From: Lactiplantibacillus brownii
GTDB taxonomy: Bacteria > Bacillota > Bacilli > Lactobacillales > Lactobacillaceae
Assembly: GCF_031085375.1 (NCBI RefSeq)
Contig: NZ_JAVCWF010000001.1
Span: forward strand, 1,302,001-1,366,000
Direction of reading: 5' to 3'
DNA: 64,000 bases
Shown piece by piece: positions 27,997 to 38,033 of the stretch. Within the stretch, counting starts at the first letter, position 1, and every line of letters starts with the position of its first letter. A program made the position numbers and the translations under genes. Under the pieces are notes generated by a model, which searched no databases, was not told the origin of the DNA, and was given only the letters and a program-made list of their open reading frames with translations.

Positions 27997-30645
27997 ATGG
28001 CAAAAAAATTATTATTGATTGATGGCAATAGCGTCGCGTTTCGAGCGTTTTTCGCGTTGCACAATCAACTCGACCGCTTTGTGAACGCTGACGGATTGCA
28101 CACGAATGCAATCTATGGCTTCAACACGATGCTCGATCACATGATCAAAGCTGTCGAACCCACCGATATGTTGGTGGCGTTTGATGCCGGTAAAACGACT
28201 TTCCGGACTGCCATGTTTGATAACTATAAGGGTGGCCGAGCCAAGACGCCGAGCGAATTTTCTGAACAAATGCCTTATATTGAACAACTTTTAGATGCTT
28301 ACGGCATTCAACATTATAAATTAAAAGATTATGAAGCCGATGATATTATCGGAACGTTGGCGGGACAAGCCGATGCTGCTGGTTATACGACCACGGTAGT
28401 GACTGGTGACCGAGATTTGACTCAGTTGACGACTGACCACACCACGGTCGCAGTGACCGTCAAGGGTGTCTCCGAAGTGGAACGTTACACGCCGGCCCAT
28501 GTTCAAGAAAAACTAGGGATTACGGCTACTCAGATTATTGATATGAAGGGTCTCACTGGAGATACTTCGGATAATTATCCAGGGGTGACCAAAGTCGGTG
28601 AAAAAACCGCGCTGAAACTGTTGAAGCAATACGGCTCAGTCGAAGGCGTTTACGAAAATGTTGCGGATATGAAGCAAAGCAAGATGAAGGAACATTTGAT
28701 TGAAGACCACGACTTAGCGGTACGAGCGAAGGTCTTGGCGACGATCAAACGTGATGCGCCAATCACCGTTGGTTTAGCTGATTTAGCTTACGCGGGCCCC
28801 AATATTGACCAACTGGCAGAATTCTATCAAACGATGGATTTTCAATCTTTCTTGAAGAAATTAAAGGTGAACAATGCTGAACCCGTGGCACCAATTGATT
28901 ACACCGTATTGACCAAGGAAAACCTGCCCGAATTGGCGCAATTTAAGACGGCGGTTGAATTCTATTTGGAAATGCCAACGGCAAATTATCATACTTCAGC
29001 ATTTGCTGGTTTTGCGATCGGTCATGCCGGCAAATGGTATATCAGTCGTGACGTGGAATTATTGTTACAACCGGCTGTGGCCGAGATGTTGGCCAGCGAT
29101 ACGATCAAGAAGAACGTATTTGACATGAAACGGACCATCGTTGGCTTGAACCGGTTAGGCTTGAGTCTAGGAACCGTTGATTTTGACCTCTTACTCGTTT
29201 CCTATCTACTGGATACCAACGACAACAGCAATGATCTCGGTAACCTAGCGGAACAACATGGCTATACTGAATTGCCAACTGATGAAGAAGTGTATGGTAA
29301 AGGTGTCAAACGGGCCATCCCAGATGATGACAAGCTTTTCTTCAGTCATCTGGCACGAAAACTTGCGGCGATTGCGGCTTTACATGCCGAATTAATGCAG
29401 AAACTTGATGAAAATGAACAAACGCCGTTATACGATGATATTGAAAAACCAATGGCCCGCGTTTTGGCACAAATGGAAATCGCTGGCATCACCGTTGACA
29501 GTGGCACTTTACAAGCCATGGGGAGTCAATTTAAAGAACGGCTGAGCGAAATCGAACAAAAGATCTATCAGGAGGCCGGGCAAGAGTTTAATATCAATTC
29601 ACCTAAGCAACTAGGTAAAATCTTGTTTGAAGATATGAAGTTGCCAGTGATTAAAAAGACTAAAACAGGTTATTCGACCGCGGTTGATGTACTCGAAAAA
29701 TTAGCACCGGAAGCCCCAATCGTGGCTAACATTTTACAATATCGGCAAATTTCTAAGATTCAATCCACTTATGTGGTGGGGTTATTGGACGCGATTCACT
29801 CATCTGATCAAAAAGTCCATACCCGTTATTTACAAACTTTAACGCAAACCGGGCGTTTATCGTCCGTTGATCCGAATTTGCAAAATATTCCAGTCCGGTT
29901 AGAAGAAGGGCGTAAGATTCGGCAAGCCTTTGTGCCTAGTCATGCGGGTTGGCAAATCTTTTCATCTGATTATTCGCAAATTGAATTGCGAGTGCTAGCA
30001 CATATTACCCATGATGCCAACTTGCAAGCTGCCTTTAAAGAAGGCGATGACATTCATGCTGCGACGGCCATGCGGATCTTCAATTTGAAGTCGCCTGAAG
30101 AGGTTACGCCGAATATTCGACGCCAAGCCAAAGCGGTCAATTTTGGTATCGTCTATGGGATCAGTGATTATGGGTTGTCACAAAATATTGGCATTACGCG
30201 TAAACAAGCCAAAGCGTTTATTGACGCTTACTTCAAGGAATACCCAGGTGTGAAGCAATATATGACCGATATTGTCAAACAAGCTCATGAACAGGGCTAT
30301 GTTGAAACGATTTCTCATCGGCGGCGTTATTTACCAGATATTCATGCCAAGAGCTTTAATCAGCGGTCATTTGCTGAAAGAACGGCGATGAATACACCGA
30401 TTCAAGGCAGTGCGGCGGATATCATCAAAATTGCGATGATCAAGATGCAGGCTAAGCTCAAAGCAGCGGGATTAAAAGCGACAATGTTACTCCAAGTCCA
30501 TGATGAATTGATTTTTGAAGCGCCTAAAGAAGAGATTTCAACGCTAGAAAAATTAGTGCCATCAGTGATGGATTCTGCGGTGAAGTTGGAAGTCCCATTA
30601 AAGGTCGAAAGCCATTTTGGTGATACATGGTATGATGCAAAATAA
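27997..30645 (+). CDS. polA: DNA polymerase I
   Basis: This 882-residue enzyme fills gaps and removes RNA primers. Residues 1-300 are the 5' nuclease (LLIDGNSVAFRAFFAL; YEADDIIGTLA; VTGDRDLTQL; a helix-hairpin-helix near GLTGDTSDNYPGV). Residues about 310-470 are the 3'-5' exonuclease fold, but the first metal motif DxE is missing: EFYLEMPTANYH stands in its place, so proofreading should be lost, as in other Gram-positive PolA. The polymerase follows: SSDYSQIELRVLAH (motif A), RRQAKAVNFGIVYG (motif B) and LLQVHDELIFE (motif C). AAAGGAG precedes the ATG. It heads polA-mutM-coaE-nrdR-dnaB-dnaI. Confidence 0.98.
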   Translation: MAKKLLLIDGNSVAFRAFFALHNQLDRFVNADGLHTNAIYGFNTMLDHMIKAVEPTDMLVAFDAGKTTFRTAMFDNYKGGRAKTPSEFSEQMPYIEQLLDAYGIQHYKLKDYEADDIIGTLAGQADAAGYTTTVVTGDRDLTQLTTDHTTVAVTVKGVSEVERYTPAHVQEKLGITATQIIDMKGLTGDTSDNYPGVTKVGEKTALKLLKQYGSVEGVYENVADMKQSKMKEHLIEDHDLAVRAKVLATIKRDAPITVGLADLAYAGPNIDQLAEFYQTMDFQSFLKKLKVNNAEPVAPIDYTVLTKENLPELAQFKTAVEFYLEMPTANYHTSAFAGFAIGHAGKWYISRDVELLLQPAVAEMLASDTIKKNVFDMKRTIVGLNRLGLSLGTVDFDLLLVSYLLDTNDNSNDLGNLAEQHGYTELPTDEEVYGKGVKRAIPDDDKLFFSHLARKLAAIAALHAELMQKLDENEQTPLYDDIEKPMARVLAQMEIAGITVDSGTLQAMGSQFKERLSEIEQKIYQEAGQEFNINSPKQLGKILFEDMKLPVIKKTKTGYSTAVDVLEKLAPEAPIVANILQYRQISKIQSTYVVGLLDAIHSSDQKVHTRYLQTLTQTGRLSSVDPNLQNIPVRLEEGRKIRQAFVPSHAGWQIFSSDYSQIELRVLAHITHDANLQAAFKEGDDIHAATAMRIFNLKSPEEVTPNIRRQAKAVNFGIVYGISDYGLSQNIGITRKQAKAFIDAYFKEYPGVKQYMTDIVKQAHEQGYVETISHRRRYLPDIHAKSFNQRSFAERTAMNTPIQGSAADIIKIAMIKMQAKLKAAGLKATMLLQVHDELIFEAPKEEISTLEKLVPSVMDSAVKLEVPLKVESHFGDTWYDAK

Positions 30646-30661
30646 ACATGGAAGTGATTAG

Positions 30662-31486
30662 ATGCCAGAATTACCTGAAGTTGAAACGGTTCGACGTGGG
30701 TTGAATCGGTTAGTTAAGGGCGCCACAATTGCGAGTATCGAGGTCAATTGGCCCAAAATTATTAATAATGATGTTGAGCGTTTTAAGCAGCGTCTAGCCG
30801 GACACACGATTGAAAAAGTTGATCGGCGCGGAAAATATTTACTGTTCCGATTTAGCCAAGGACTCACGATGGTGTCACATTTACGGATGGAAGGCAATTA
30901 CAGTGTTATGCCGCAAAATGAAGGCCAAACGACTCATACGCACGTGGTGTTTCATCTCACGGATGGTCGTGACTTGTTGTACAATGACACGCGCAAATTT
31001 GGTCGCATGACCCTCGTTCCCACCGGTGAAGAGTTGACGGTTGCTGGTTTGAAAACTATTGGTCCAGAACCCGTGGCAAGTGACCTGACTGTGGCGTATC
31101 TGACTGAGATCTTTAAGCGCTCAAAAAAGATGATCAAACCACTATTGCTAGATCAGAGTAAGATCGCTGGCATTGGGAATATTTACGCGGATGAAACCCT
31201 TTGGATGAGTAAGATTCATCCAATGCGACCGGCTAATTCATTAACTGATGACGAAATTGTTTCGTTACGGCAAGCAATCATTGATGAAATGGCACTGGCA
31301 ATCAAAGGCCATGGGACAACGGTACATTCCTTTTCAACAGCCTTTGGCGAGGCAGGGCAATTTCAAAATCATCTCCATGTTTATGGTCGTGAAGGCGAAC
31401 CGTGTGAACGTTGCGGGACATTGATTGTAAAAATCAAAGTTGCACAACGTGGGACCCATTTTTGTCCGCATGAACAGCAATTGTAG
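30662..31486 (+). CDS. mutM: Formamidopyrimidine-DNA glycosylase MutM (Fpg)
   Basis: This 274-residue enzyme removes 8-oxoguanine and nicks the site. The start MPELPEVE gives the catalytic P2 and E3 after Met removal, and DQSKIAGIGNIYADE is the family's helix-two-turn-helix region. The C-terminal zinc finger is CERC-x16-CPHEQ: C248, C251 and C268 are present, but the fourth cysteine is replaced by E271, with H270 beside it. H270 might act as the fourth ligand. It lies 16 bases after polA and 8 bases before coaE, so it is clearly in the operon. Confidence 0.95.
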   Translation: MPELPEVETVRRGLNRLVKGATIASIEVNWPKIINNDVERFKQRLAGHTIEKVDRRGKYLLFRFSQGLTMVSHLRMEGNYSVMPQNEGQTTHTHVVFHLTDGRDLLYNDTRKFGRMTLVPTGEELTVAGLKTIGPEPVASDLTVAYLTEIFKRSKKMIKPLLLDQSKIAGIGNIYADETLWMSKIHPMRPANSLTDDEIVSLRQAIIDEMALAIKGHGTTVHSFSTAFGEAGQFQNHLHVYGREGEPCERCGTLIVKIKVAQRGTHFCPHEQQL

Positions 31487-31494
31487 GTGAGCCA

Positions 31495-32091
31495 ATGACG
31501 CAAATTATTGGACTGACTGGCGGCATCGCCACGGGCAAATCAACGGTTTCTGCGATGTTGGCCGAAGCCGGCTTGCCCATTGTCGATGCCGATAAAATTG
31601 CCTGGCAAGTCGAAGGAGCAGGTCAGCCGACAACACAAAAAATTGCGGCAGCTTTTGGCTCGCAAACGCTGCTTGCAGATGGTCAGTTAAATCGGCGTTG
31701 GCTAGGGCAGCAAGTTTTTAATGATGCCAGTAAGTTGGCATTGTTGACGGAGATCACTCGCGGCCCGATTCAACGGGCGATGTTAACCGCTATTGTGGCG
31801 GCTGGAAAGTCACAGCCGGCTGCGGTGATCTTAGATGTGCCACTATTATTTGAAGGCGGTTGGCAGCATATTTGTGATCAAGTTGTCGTGGTAGCCGCAC
31901 CGGCGCCCGTAGTTTTGTCCCGGTTGATGGCGCGTAATCAACTGTCAGCTGAAGCGGCACGTGCACGGATAGCGAGTCAAATGCCACTGGCTGAAAAGGT
32001 TCAACGGGCGGATGTGGTCATTGATAATGGAGAAAACGTTGATAAAACAAGAACCGCCGTGTTAAAATGGCTGAAAACGATTATAAAGTAA
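31495..32091 (+). CDS. coaE: Dephospho-CoA kinase CoaE
   Basis: This 198-residue kinase does the last step of coenzyme A synthesis, phosphorylating the ribose 3' hydroxyl of dephospho-CoA. The P-loop is GLTGGIATGKST (6-17). VDADKIAW (about 30-37) is the substrate-binding segment, VILDVPLLFEGG (about 104-115) holds the family's Asp and lid region, and RMARNQLSAEAARARIASQ follows. Length is normal. GGTGAG precedes the ATG, 8 bases after mutM. This mutM-coaE-nrdR order is standard in Firmicutes. Confidence 0.97.
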   Translation: MTQIIGLTGGIATGKSTVSAMLAEAGLPIVDADKIAWQVEGAGQPTTQKIAAAFGSQTLLADGQLNRRWLGQQVFNDASKLALLTEITRGPIQRAMLTAIVAAGKSQPAAVILDVPLLFEGGWQHICDQVVVVAAPAPVVLSRLMARNQLSAEAARARIASQMPLAEKVQRADVVIDNGENVDKTRTAVLKWLKTIIK

Positions 32092-32128
32092 AATTGATAC
32101 GATTAAGTAAAAATGAGGTGAGAAGTCT

Positions 32129-32650
32129 ATGCAATGTCCACATTGTCATCATAATGGCTCGCGAGTAGTTGATAGTCGACCCACTGATGATGGTCGCGTT
32201 ATTCGTCGCCGGCGTGAATGCGAGAACTGCGGTTTTCGATTCACAACTTTTGAACGAGTCGAAGCGACACCATTGTTAGTGATCAAAAAGAATGGCGCCC
32301 GTGAAGAATTTAACCGTGAAAAGATTTTACGGGGAATTATCCGTTCGGCTGAAAAACGACCAGTCAGCATGGAAACGATGACGGGTGTCGTGGATGACGT
32401 CGAGAATAAAGTTCGTTCTTTGGGTGAAAATGAGATCTCCAGTCAGGTGATTGGGGAATATGTCATGGAACAACTTGCAGATATCGATGAAATTTCCTAC
32501 ATCCGTTTTGCCAGTGTTTATCGGCAATTTAAGGATATGCACGTCTTCTTAAATGAACTCCAAGATATGATGGAACGTGATAAAGTCAAGTTGGCCAAAC
32601 AACCGACTAAAACGGCCCATCGTGTGTCTAAAACGAAAAAAGATAATTAA
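32129..32650 (+). CDS. nrdR: Transcriptional repressor NrdR
   Basis: This 173-residue regulator has a zinc ribbon (C3, C6, C31, C34 in MQCPHC and ECENCGF) and an ATP-cone (about 49-139, from [17 protein letters not shown]). NrdR senses dATP/ATP and represses ribonucleotide reductase genes by binding NrdR boxes. The C-terminus carries an extra basic tail (about 155-173). GAGGTGAG precedes the ATG. It is followed closely by dnaB and dnaI, so it may also influence replication genes of the same operon. No NrdR box was searched for in detail here. Confidence 0.97.
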   Translation: MQCPHCHHNGSRVVDSRPTDDGRVIRRRRECENCGFRFTTFERVEATPLLVIKKNGAREEFNREKILRGIIRSAEKRPVSMETMTGVVDDVENKVRSLGENEISSQVIGEYVMEQLADIDEISYIRFASVYRQFKDMHVFLNELQDMMERDKVKLAKQPTKTAHRVSKTKKDN

Positions 32651-32668
32651 TGAAGAATGGTGAGCAAC

Positions 32669-34069
32669 ATGCCTAAAAATGAGCCAAGCTTGACACCTAA
32701 AACGGGGTTAGTTGTCCCCGCGGCGCCGGCGTTAAGTGCCACTGAGCAGGCCGTGTTAGCGGAGCTCTATTTACCACTAATTGGACCGCTGGCCTATAGT
32801 TTGGCAGCGGCCCTACGCAGTTTGCAGACGCCGTCGACTGATTTAACTCATCGACGTAGCCATGCGGAATTGCTTGGAATTTTGAATGTTGATCTGCCAA
32901 CCGTAGTGGCGGCACGGCAAAAGCTTGAAGCGACCGGATTGCTACGGAGCTACTATCGCCAAGATGATCTAGGCGAAGTTTATTTGTACGTTTTACAGCG
33001 ACCCTTGCCAGCAACGCAATTTTTTGGAGACGACTTGTTGAGTGTGCTGCTACTGGATACGGTCGGTGAGTTACGCTATCAGCAATTGGCCGATCAGTTT
33101 ACGCCAACGGTGGTCGACATACAAGGTGCCACGGATGTTTCGGCGAACTTGCTGGATGTCTTTCATATTGATAGTCAGAAGGTCACGCATGTTCCGACCG
33201 AGATTCAAACTGTGCGGGCCAAACAAGCGACCGCAACTGAAATGACACCAGCGATGCCTGATCTGACCGATGAAGTCTTTGACTGGCAAGTACTTGGTCA
33301 AATTCTCAAACAGAACTATGTTGACTTAGAACAAGTCGCTCAGTCTCGACAGTTGATCATGACAGAAAGCCGTGTCTATGGGATTAGTGAAGTTGAAATG
33401 GCCAAATTAATCAGTGAGGTGGCCAGTTTAACCACTGGTCAGTTCGATGAAAGCCAATTAAAGTTGTTGATCGCGCGTCGATATGAGCGTCCAACGAATT
33501 CGACAACCACTCAATTGGAGGCTCGTTCAGCGGCCACGGCGGCTGCCGACACCACGCCAGCCGTAAAATTATCGACGGCTGAGCAGCAGCTGGTGGCGTA
33601 TGCCAAACAAACTTCACCATATGATTTTCTTAATGAACTAAAACAAGAAAAGCATGGTTTCGTCACAAGCGGTGAAAATCGTTTGATTCACGATTTGGTC
33701 AATCGTGGTGTCTTACCAAATGCTGTTATTAATATGGTGGTCTATTATTTGTTACAAAATCGTGAGTTAGCCGCCTTAAATAAGAATTTATTAGAGACGG
33801 TCGCAAATGATTGGCAGCAACATGATATTATGACACCAGAAGCGGCGCTGGCTTATTTGCGTGAGCGTCAGCAACCGAAACAGCCGCGTCAACGGGCAAC
33901 CCGAGCGCGTAATGGCCGAACGCCACGTAAGGAAATTGTGCCAAAGTGGGCTCAAAAGTCCGCTGATGGGACCGTCAAGTCAACTAGTAATCAAATCACG
34001 GCAGCCCAACGAAAACAATTAGCCGCACGGTTGGCTAAACTAGATTCAGATTCTGAGAAGGGGGACTAA
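32669..34069 (+). CDS. dnaB: Replication initiation and membrane attachment protein DnaB
   Basis: About 466 residues. This is the Gram-positive DnaB helicase-loading factor, not the helicase. The N-terminal DnaB/DnaD domain holds LAELYLPLIGPLAYSLA. A C-terminal DnaD-like domain (about 320-390) includes SPYDFLNELKQEKHG, NRLIHDLVNRGVLPNAVINM and a YYLLQNRELAALN end. The tail is basic. It works with DnaD and DnaI to load DnaC at origins and stalled forks. I use the ATG at 32669, with GGTGAG ahead; the ATG at 32657 has only a weak site. It ends 3 bases before dnaI. Confidence 0.93.
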   Translation: MPKNEPSLTPKTGLVVPAAPALSATEQAVLAELYLPLIGPLAYSLAAALRSLQTPSTDLTHRRSHAELLGILNVDLPTVVAARQKLEATGLLRSYYRQDDLGEVYLYVLQRPLPATQFFGDDLLSVLLLDTVGELRYQQLADQFTPTVVDIQGATDVSANLLDVFHIDSQKVTHVPTEIQTVRAKQATATEMTPAMPDLTDEVFDWQVLGQILKQNYVDLEQVAQSRQLIMTESRVYGISEVEMAKLISEVASLTTGQFDESQLKLLIARRYERPTNSTTTQLEARSAATAAADTTPAVKLSTAEQQLVAYAKQTSPYDFLNELKQEKHGFVTSGENRLIHDLVNRGVLPNAVINMVVYYLLQNRELAALNKNLLETVANDWQQHDIMTPEAALAYLRERQQPKQPRQRATRARNGRTPRKEIVPKWAQKSADGTVKSTSNQITAAQRKQLAARLAKLDSDSEKGD

Positions 34070-34072
34070 AGC

Positions 34073-35008
34073 ATGGAGAATATTTCGGAAACTTTAAAGA
34101 TTTTGATGAATAAACGTAATTTAAATCATCAGTATCAAGAACTCATGACTGAGGTATTTCAAGATTCGGATGTTCGTCAGTTTTTAGCGGCTCATCAAAA
34201 GGAACTCTCTAGTGATGCGATGGAACGTAGCGCGACTAAACTGTATGAATTTTGTCAGGAAAAGCGCAAGATTGCGCGCCATGAGCCAACACAGGTGCCT
34301 GGCTATCAACCCGAACTCGTGATGAGTAATCATTTAATTGATATTGCCTATCAGCCAACGCTTCAGCATCAAGAAGCGCAGGTCGCTCGGGAGTTGAAGC
34401 AGCGGGTTCGTTCGATTAGTATGCCTAAGAATATTGAGCATGCAGATCTGAAAGCTTATGATCAAGACGGTGATCGCGCGGGTGCGTTGATGTCGGCATT
34501 AGATTTTATCGATGCCTACACGCAAGCACCAAAACGGTTTCATCGAGGCTTATATTTGTATGGCTCTTTTGGCGTCGGTAAGACGTTCTTGTTAGGGGCT
34601 ATGGCTAATGCGTTAGCGGCCAAAGGTTTTCAAACGACCTTGATCCATTTTCCAAGCTTTGCGGTTGAAATGAAACGTTCTATCAGTAACAATACTTCTG
34701 GTGATAAAGTGGATGCCATTAAACGTGCGCCGATTCTAATGATCGATGATATCGGGGCAGATGCGTCGTCCACTTGGATTCGCGATGATGTACTCGGTGT
34801 TATTTTGGAATTTCGGATGCAAGAAGAGTTGCCAACTTGTTTTTCTTCTAATTTTTCGATGCAAGAATTGCAGGACGGTTATCTAACCATCTCTCAAAAG
34901 GGCGATGAGGAACCGATCAAAGCTCAGCGAATCATGCAACGCGTCCGGTATTTGTCTACTGAAATTGAAATGATTGGTCGTAATCGGCGCTTGAATCCGA
35001 CCGATTAA
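34073..35008 (+). CDS. dnaI: Primosomal helicase loader DnaI
   Basis: This 311-residue AAA+ protein loads the replicative helicase. The N-terminal helical domain (about 1-125) binds helicase. The ATPase has Walker A YGSFGVGKTFLL (about 162-173) and Walker B PILMIDDIGAD (about 222-232). The chain ends with VRYLSTEIEMIGRNRR, where the Arg finger region is expected. GAAGGGGG lies in the last codons of dnaB and drives its start 3 bases later, so the two are coupled. It ends the polA cluster just before the thrS T-box leader. Confidence 0.95.
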   Translation: MENISETLKILMNKRNLNHQYQELMTEVFQDSDVRQFLAAHQKELSSDAMERSATKLYEFCQEKRKIARHEPTQVPGYQPELVMSNHLIDIAYQPTLQHQEAQVARELKQRVRSISMPKNIEHADLKAYDQDGDRAGALMSALDFIDAYTQAPKRFHRGLYLYGSFGVGKTFLLGAMANALAAKGFQTTLIHFPSFAVEMKRSISNNTSGDKVDAIKRAPILMIDDIGADASSTWIRDDVLGVILEFRMQEELPTCFSSNFSMQELQDGYLTISQKGDEEPIKAQRIMQRVRYLSTEIEMIGRNRRLNPTD

Positions 35009-35034
35009 TGTTGACATTTAATGTGAAAGTGGTT

Positions 35035-35276
35035 TAATAAAAACAGATGCAAAAGACATGCTTCGTTATCATGGATTACAGAGACCCAAGCCTAGTTCTG
35101 GAAGCTTGAGACCGGATAAATGAAGATACCACTTTTGTGAACATGCTCAGTTGAGCCGGAACGCGTCCGTTATTAGCGCTAATGAGTCAGTGTGCCTTGT
35201 TGCACTGAAAAATCGGGTGGAACCACGTCAATCACGTCCCTAATGCTAGTTTAGTCTGGCATTAGGGACTTTTTTG
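35035..35276 (+). promoter_or_regulatory. T-box leader of thrS (threonine-sensing), with terminator
   Basis: The conserved T-box CGGGTGGAACCACG lies at 35214-35227 and is followed by the terminator GTCCCTAATGC...GCATTAGGGACTTTTTT (about 35236-35276). Stem I carries the specifier ACC (35128-35130) in GAAGATACCAC, a Thr codon that fits the downstream gene. Uncharged tRNA-Thr would pair with the specifier and with TGGA, forming the antiterminator. Confidence 0.92.
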
Positions 35277-35332
35277 TCGTCCCGGCGCAGTGTTTTGGTG
35301 AGTGGGTAAATTTTGAAGGAGTGTGTCAATTT

Positions 35333-37297
35333 ATGGCAAGTATTAATGTAAAGTTCCCTGATGGCGCTGAAAAGCAATTTGATGCTGGCGTTACCACGGA
35401 AGCAATTGCAAAATCAATTAGTCCCTCATTGGCTAAACGGTCAGTGGCTGGGAAGTTCAACGATCAAGTCGTTGATTATCGTCAACCCTTAACGACTGAT
35501 GGTAACATCGAAATCATCGCTGCTGACAGTGATGAAGGGATGGCAGTCTTACGTCAGACAGCTGCCCAAGTTTTGGCCAATGCGGTTAAACAACTTTTCC
35601 CTAAGGTTCAATTTGGGAGTGGTGAAGGTAATGCCAATGGCTTCTTCTTCGATACCGACAATCCGGATGCTGAAGGCAAGCAAATCAGTGAAGATGACCT
35701 TGAAGCCATCAGCTTGAAGATGCAAGCCATCGTCAAGAAAGATTTGCCAATCGTGCGCGAAGTCTTGTCAAAAGACGCTGCTTTAGCTTTAGTTGGCGAT
35801 GATCCTTACCAAAAAGACTTAGTTAATGACCGGGCTGCTGCAAATGATGGCCAAGTGGTTGTTTATAAGCAAGGCGATTTTGTTGATTTATCAGATGGCG
35901 CGCAATTAGCCTCAACTGGTAAAGTTAAGATTTTCAAACTTTTGTCAGTTGCCGGTGCTTATTGGCAAGGCAAGTCTAGCAATCCAATGTTACAACGGAT
36001 TTACGGGACGGCTTTCTTAAAGCAAAAAGACTTAGATGAAGATTTGAAGAAGCGCCAAGAAGCTCGTGAACGTGATCACCGGGTCATTGGGAATGAACTT
36101 GATTTATTCTTCGTTGATCCTAAAGTCGGTAATGGTTTACCATACTGGATGCCAAATGGTGCGACGATTCGTCGTCAAATCGAACGTTATATCGTGGACA
36201 AGGAAGTTGCCAACGGTTATCAACACGTTTATACCCCAGTTTTAGCTAACTTGGATGTTTACAAACAATCTGGTCACTGGGATCACTATCGTGAAGACAT
36301 GTTCCCACCAATGGACATGGGCGATGGCGAACAATTGGAATTACGTCCAATGAACTGCCCATCACATATCCAGATTTACAACCATCACATTCGCTCATAT
36401 CGTGAATTACCATTGCGGATTGCTGAACTTGGCATGATGCATCGTTATGAAAAATCTGGTGCATTGACTGGTTTATCACGGGTTCGTGAAATGACCTTGA
36501 ATGATGGGCACACTTTTGTGGCCTTGGACCAAATTGAAGCAGAATTCAAGAACATCTTGTCCTTGATGGTTGAAGTTTACAAAGACTTTGATATTTCTGA
36601 TTACCGGTTCCGCTTGAGTTATCGTGACCCAGCTAACAAAGCTAAGTATTTCGATGACGATGCTATGTGGGAACAAAGCCAAAAGATGTTGAAGTCCGCT
36701 ATGGATGACATGGGCTTGGATTACTTCGAAGCTGAAGGGGAAGCCGCTTTCTACGGTCCTAAATTGGATGTTCAAACGAAGACCGCGCTTGGTGGTGAAG
36801 AAACCTTGTCAACGATCCAATTGGACTTCTTATTGCCAGAACGCTTTGACCTGAAGTACGTTGGTTCTGATGGTGAAGAACATCGCCCAGTCATGATTCA
36901 CCGTGGCTTAGTTTCAACGATGGAACGTTTCGTGGCTTACTTGACTGAAATCTACAAGGGCGCTTTCCCAACTTGGTTAGCACCAAAACAAGTAACGATT
37001 ATTCCAGTTAACAAGGGTGCTCATGGGGCCTATGCTGAAACCGTTCGTCGGCGTTTAGCTGCTGAAAACATCCGGGTCAGCATCGATGATCGTAACGAAA
37101 AGATGGGCTATAAGATTCGTGAATCACAAACGAAGAAGATTCCATATTTGCTCGTTGTCGGTGATCAAGAAGTGGCTAATGGTTCCGTTTCTGTCCGTAA
37201 ATATGGTGAGGAACGAACTGAATCCGAAGGCGTTGATATGTTTATTGGCGCTATTACGCAAGAAGTTAAGAACTATAGCCGTGGCGCCAGCAAATAA
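35333..37297 (+). CDS. thrS: Threonyl-tRNA synthetase
   Basis: About 654 residues. Domains in order: TGS (1-63, [17 protein letters not shown]), the editing/additional domain (about 65-240), the class II catalytic core (about 245-540) and the anticodon-binding domain (about 545-645). Core motifs seen are [10 protein letters not shown] with the zinc Cys, [18 protein letters not shown] (motif 2 area with the zinc His) and [15 protein letters not shown] (motif 3). I place the start at 35333, where AAGGAG precedes the ATG; an upstream GTG at 35321 is too close to it. It is controlled by the T-box ahead of it. Confidence 0.97.
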   Translation: MASINVKFPDGAEKQFDAGVTTEAIAKSISPSLAKRSVAGKFNDQVVDYRQPLTTDGNIEIIAADSDEGMAVLRQTAAQVLANAVKQLFPKVQFGSGEGNANGFFFDTDNPDAEGKQISEDDLEAISLKMQAIVKKDLPIVREVLSKDAALALVGDDPYQKDLVNDRAAANDGQVVVYKQGDFVDLSDGAQLASTGKVKIFKLLSVAGAYWQGKSSNPMLQRIYGTAFLKQKDLDEDLKKRQEARERDHRVIGNELDLFFVDPKVGNGLPYWMPNGATIRRQIERYIVDKEVANGYQHVYTPVLANLDVYKQSGHWDHYREDMFPPMDMGDGEQLELRPMNCPSHIQIYNHHIRSYRELPLRIAELGMMHRYEKSGALTGLSRVREMTLNDGHTFVALDQIEAEFKNILSLMVEVYKDFDISDYRFRLSYRDPANKAKYFDDDAMWEQSQKMLKSAMDDMGLDYFEAEGEAAFYGPKLDVQTKTALGGEETLSTIQLDFLLPERFDLKYVGSDGEEHRPVMIHRGLVSTMERFVAYLTEIYKGAFPTWLAPKQVTIIPVNKGAHGAYAETVRRRLAAENIRVSIDDRNEKMGYKIRESQTKKIPYLLVVGDQEVANGSVSVRKYGEERTESEGVDMFIGAITQEVKNYSRGASK

Positions 37298-37301
37298 TTA
37301 G

Positions 37302-37330
37302 TTGACACCAGTTTTCAATTCTGATATAGT
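37302..37330 (+). promoter_or_regulatory. Sigma-A promoter of infC-rpmI-rplT
   Basis: A consensus TTGACA (37302-37307) and TATAGT (37325-37330) have a 17-base spacer, directly after thrS. Confidence 0.85.
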
Positions 37331-37344
37331 ATTGGAGTTGAGAA

Positions 37345-37464
37345 AAAAAGCAGAAGCACCCGCTTCTCGCCTTGGTAACAAAAACGTTATCGGGCAGATG
37401 AACGAATGAATTTATTCCCATTAAAGGGAGTGAGCGGGCGTGTTATGCGCCCGCTCTTTTTGTG
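37345..37464 (+). promoter_or_regulatory. L20-type ribosomal protein leader with terminator before infC
   Basis: The leader shows AGCAGAAGCACCCGCTTCTC, the segment TTGGTAACAAAAACGTTATCGG, and a strong terminator GAGCGGGCG...CGCCCGCTCTTTTT (37432-37461). This matches the Firmicute L20 leader, where excess L20 binds the RNA and favours termination. It would control infC, rpmI and rplT together. Confidence 0.85.
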
Positions 37465-37496
37465 GATTTCTCGAAATTTTACGGAGGTGAATTACC

Positions 37497-38012
37497 ATAG
37501 CTAAAGATTCGATGGTTAATGACGGCATCCGTGCTCGTGAAGTACGTTTGATTGCCAGTGATGGTGAACAATTAGGTGTCAAGTCACGACAAGAAGCAAT
37601 GCAGATTGCAGAAGATGCGAGCTTAGATCTTGTTTTAGTTGCACCGAAAGCGAAACCACCCGTAGCCAGAATTATGGATTATGGGAAGTATCGTTTCGAG
37701 CAACAAAAGAAACAACGGGAAGCCCGTAAGAAACAAAAAGTGGTTAGCATTAAGGAAGTTCGCTTAAGCCCAACGATCGATACCAATGACTTTGACACTA
37801 AGCTGAACCATGCTCAGAAGTTCTTGTCTAAGGGTGACAAAGTTCGGGTCTCCATTCGATTTAAAGGTCGTGCCATTACCCATAAGGATATTGGTCGCCA
37901 AGTTTTAAACCGGATGATTGAAGCAACTAAAGAAGATGCATCAGTTGAAGCTTATCCTAAGATGGATGGCCGAAGCATGTTCCTAGTGCTAGCACCAAAA
38001 ACTGAGAAGTAA
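37497..38012 (+). CDS. infC: Translation initiation factor IF-3, probable non-AUG start
   Basis: IF-3 keeps ribosomal subunits apart and checks initiator tRNA and start codon. The first ATG (37512) gives [14 protein letters not shown], missing the usual few residues, and has no ribosome site nearby. A strong GGAGG (37483-37487) sits 9 bases before an in-frame ATA at 37497 (reading [10 protein letters not shown]) and 3 bases before an in-frame ATT at 37491 ([12 protein letters not shown]). Rare starts are typical of infC, because IF-3 rejects them and so limits its own synthesis. The N-domain, KR-rich linker ([11 protein letters not shown]) and C-domain are complete. It is first of infC-rpmI-rplT. 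Confidence 0.95.
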   Translation: MAKDSMVNDGIRAREVRLIASDGEQLGVKSRQEAMQIAEDASLDLVLVAPKAKPPVARIMDYGKYRFEQQKKQREARKKQKVVSIKEVRLSPTIDTNDFDTKLNHAQKFLSKGDKVRVSIRFKGRAITHKDIGRQVLNRMIEATKEDASVEAYPKMDGRSMFLVLAPKTEK

Positions 38013-38033
38013 TTTCTAGGAGGATTATTGATT

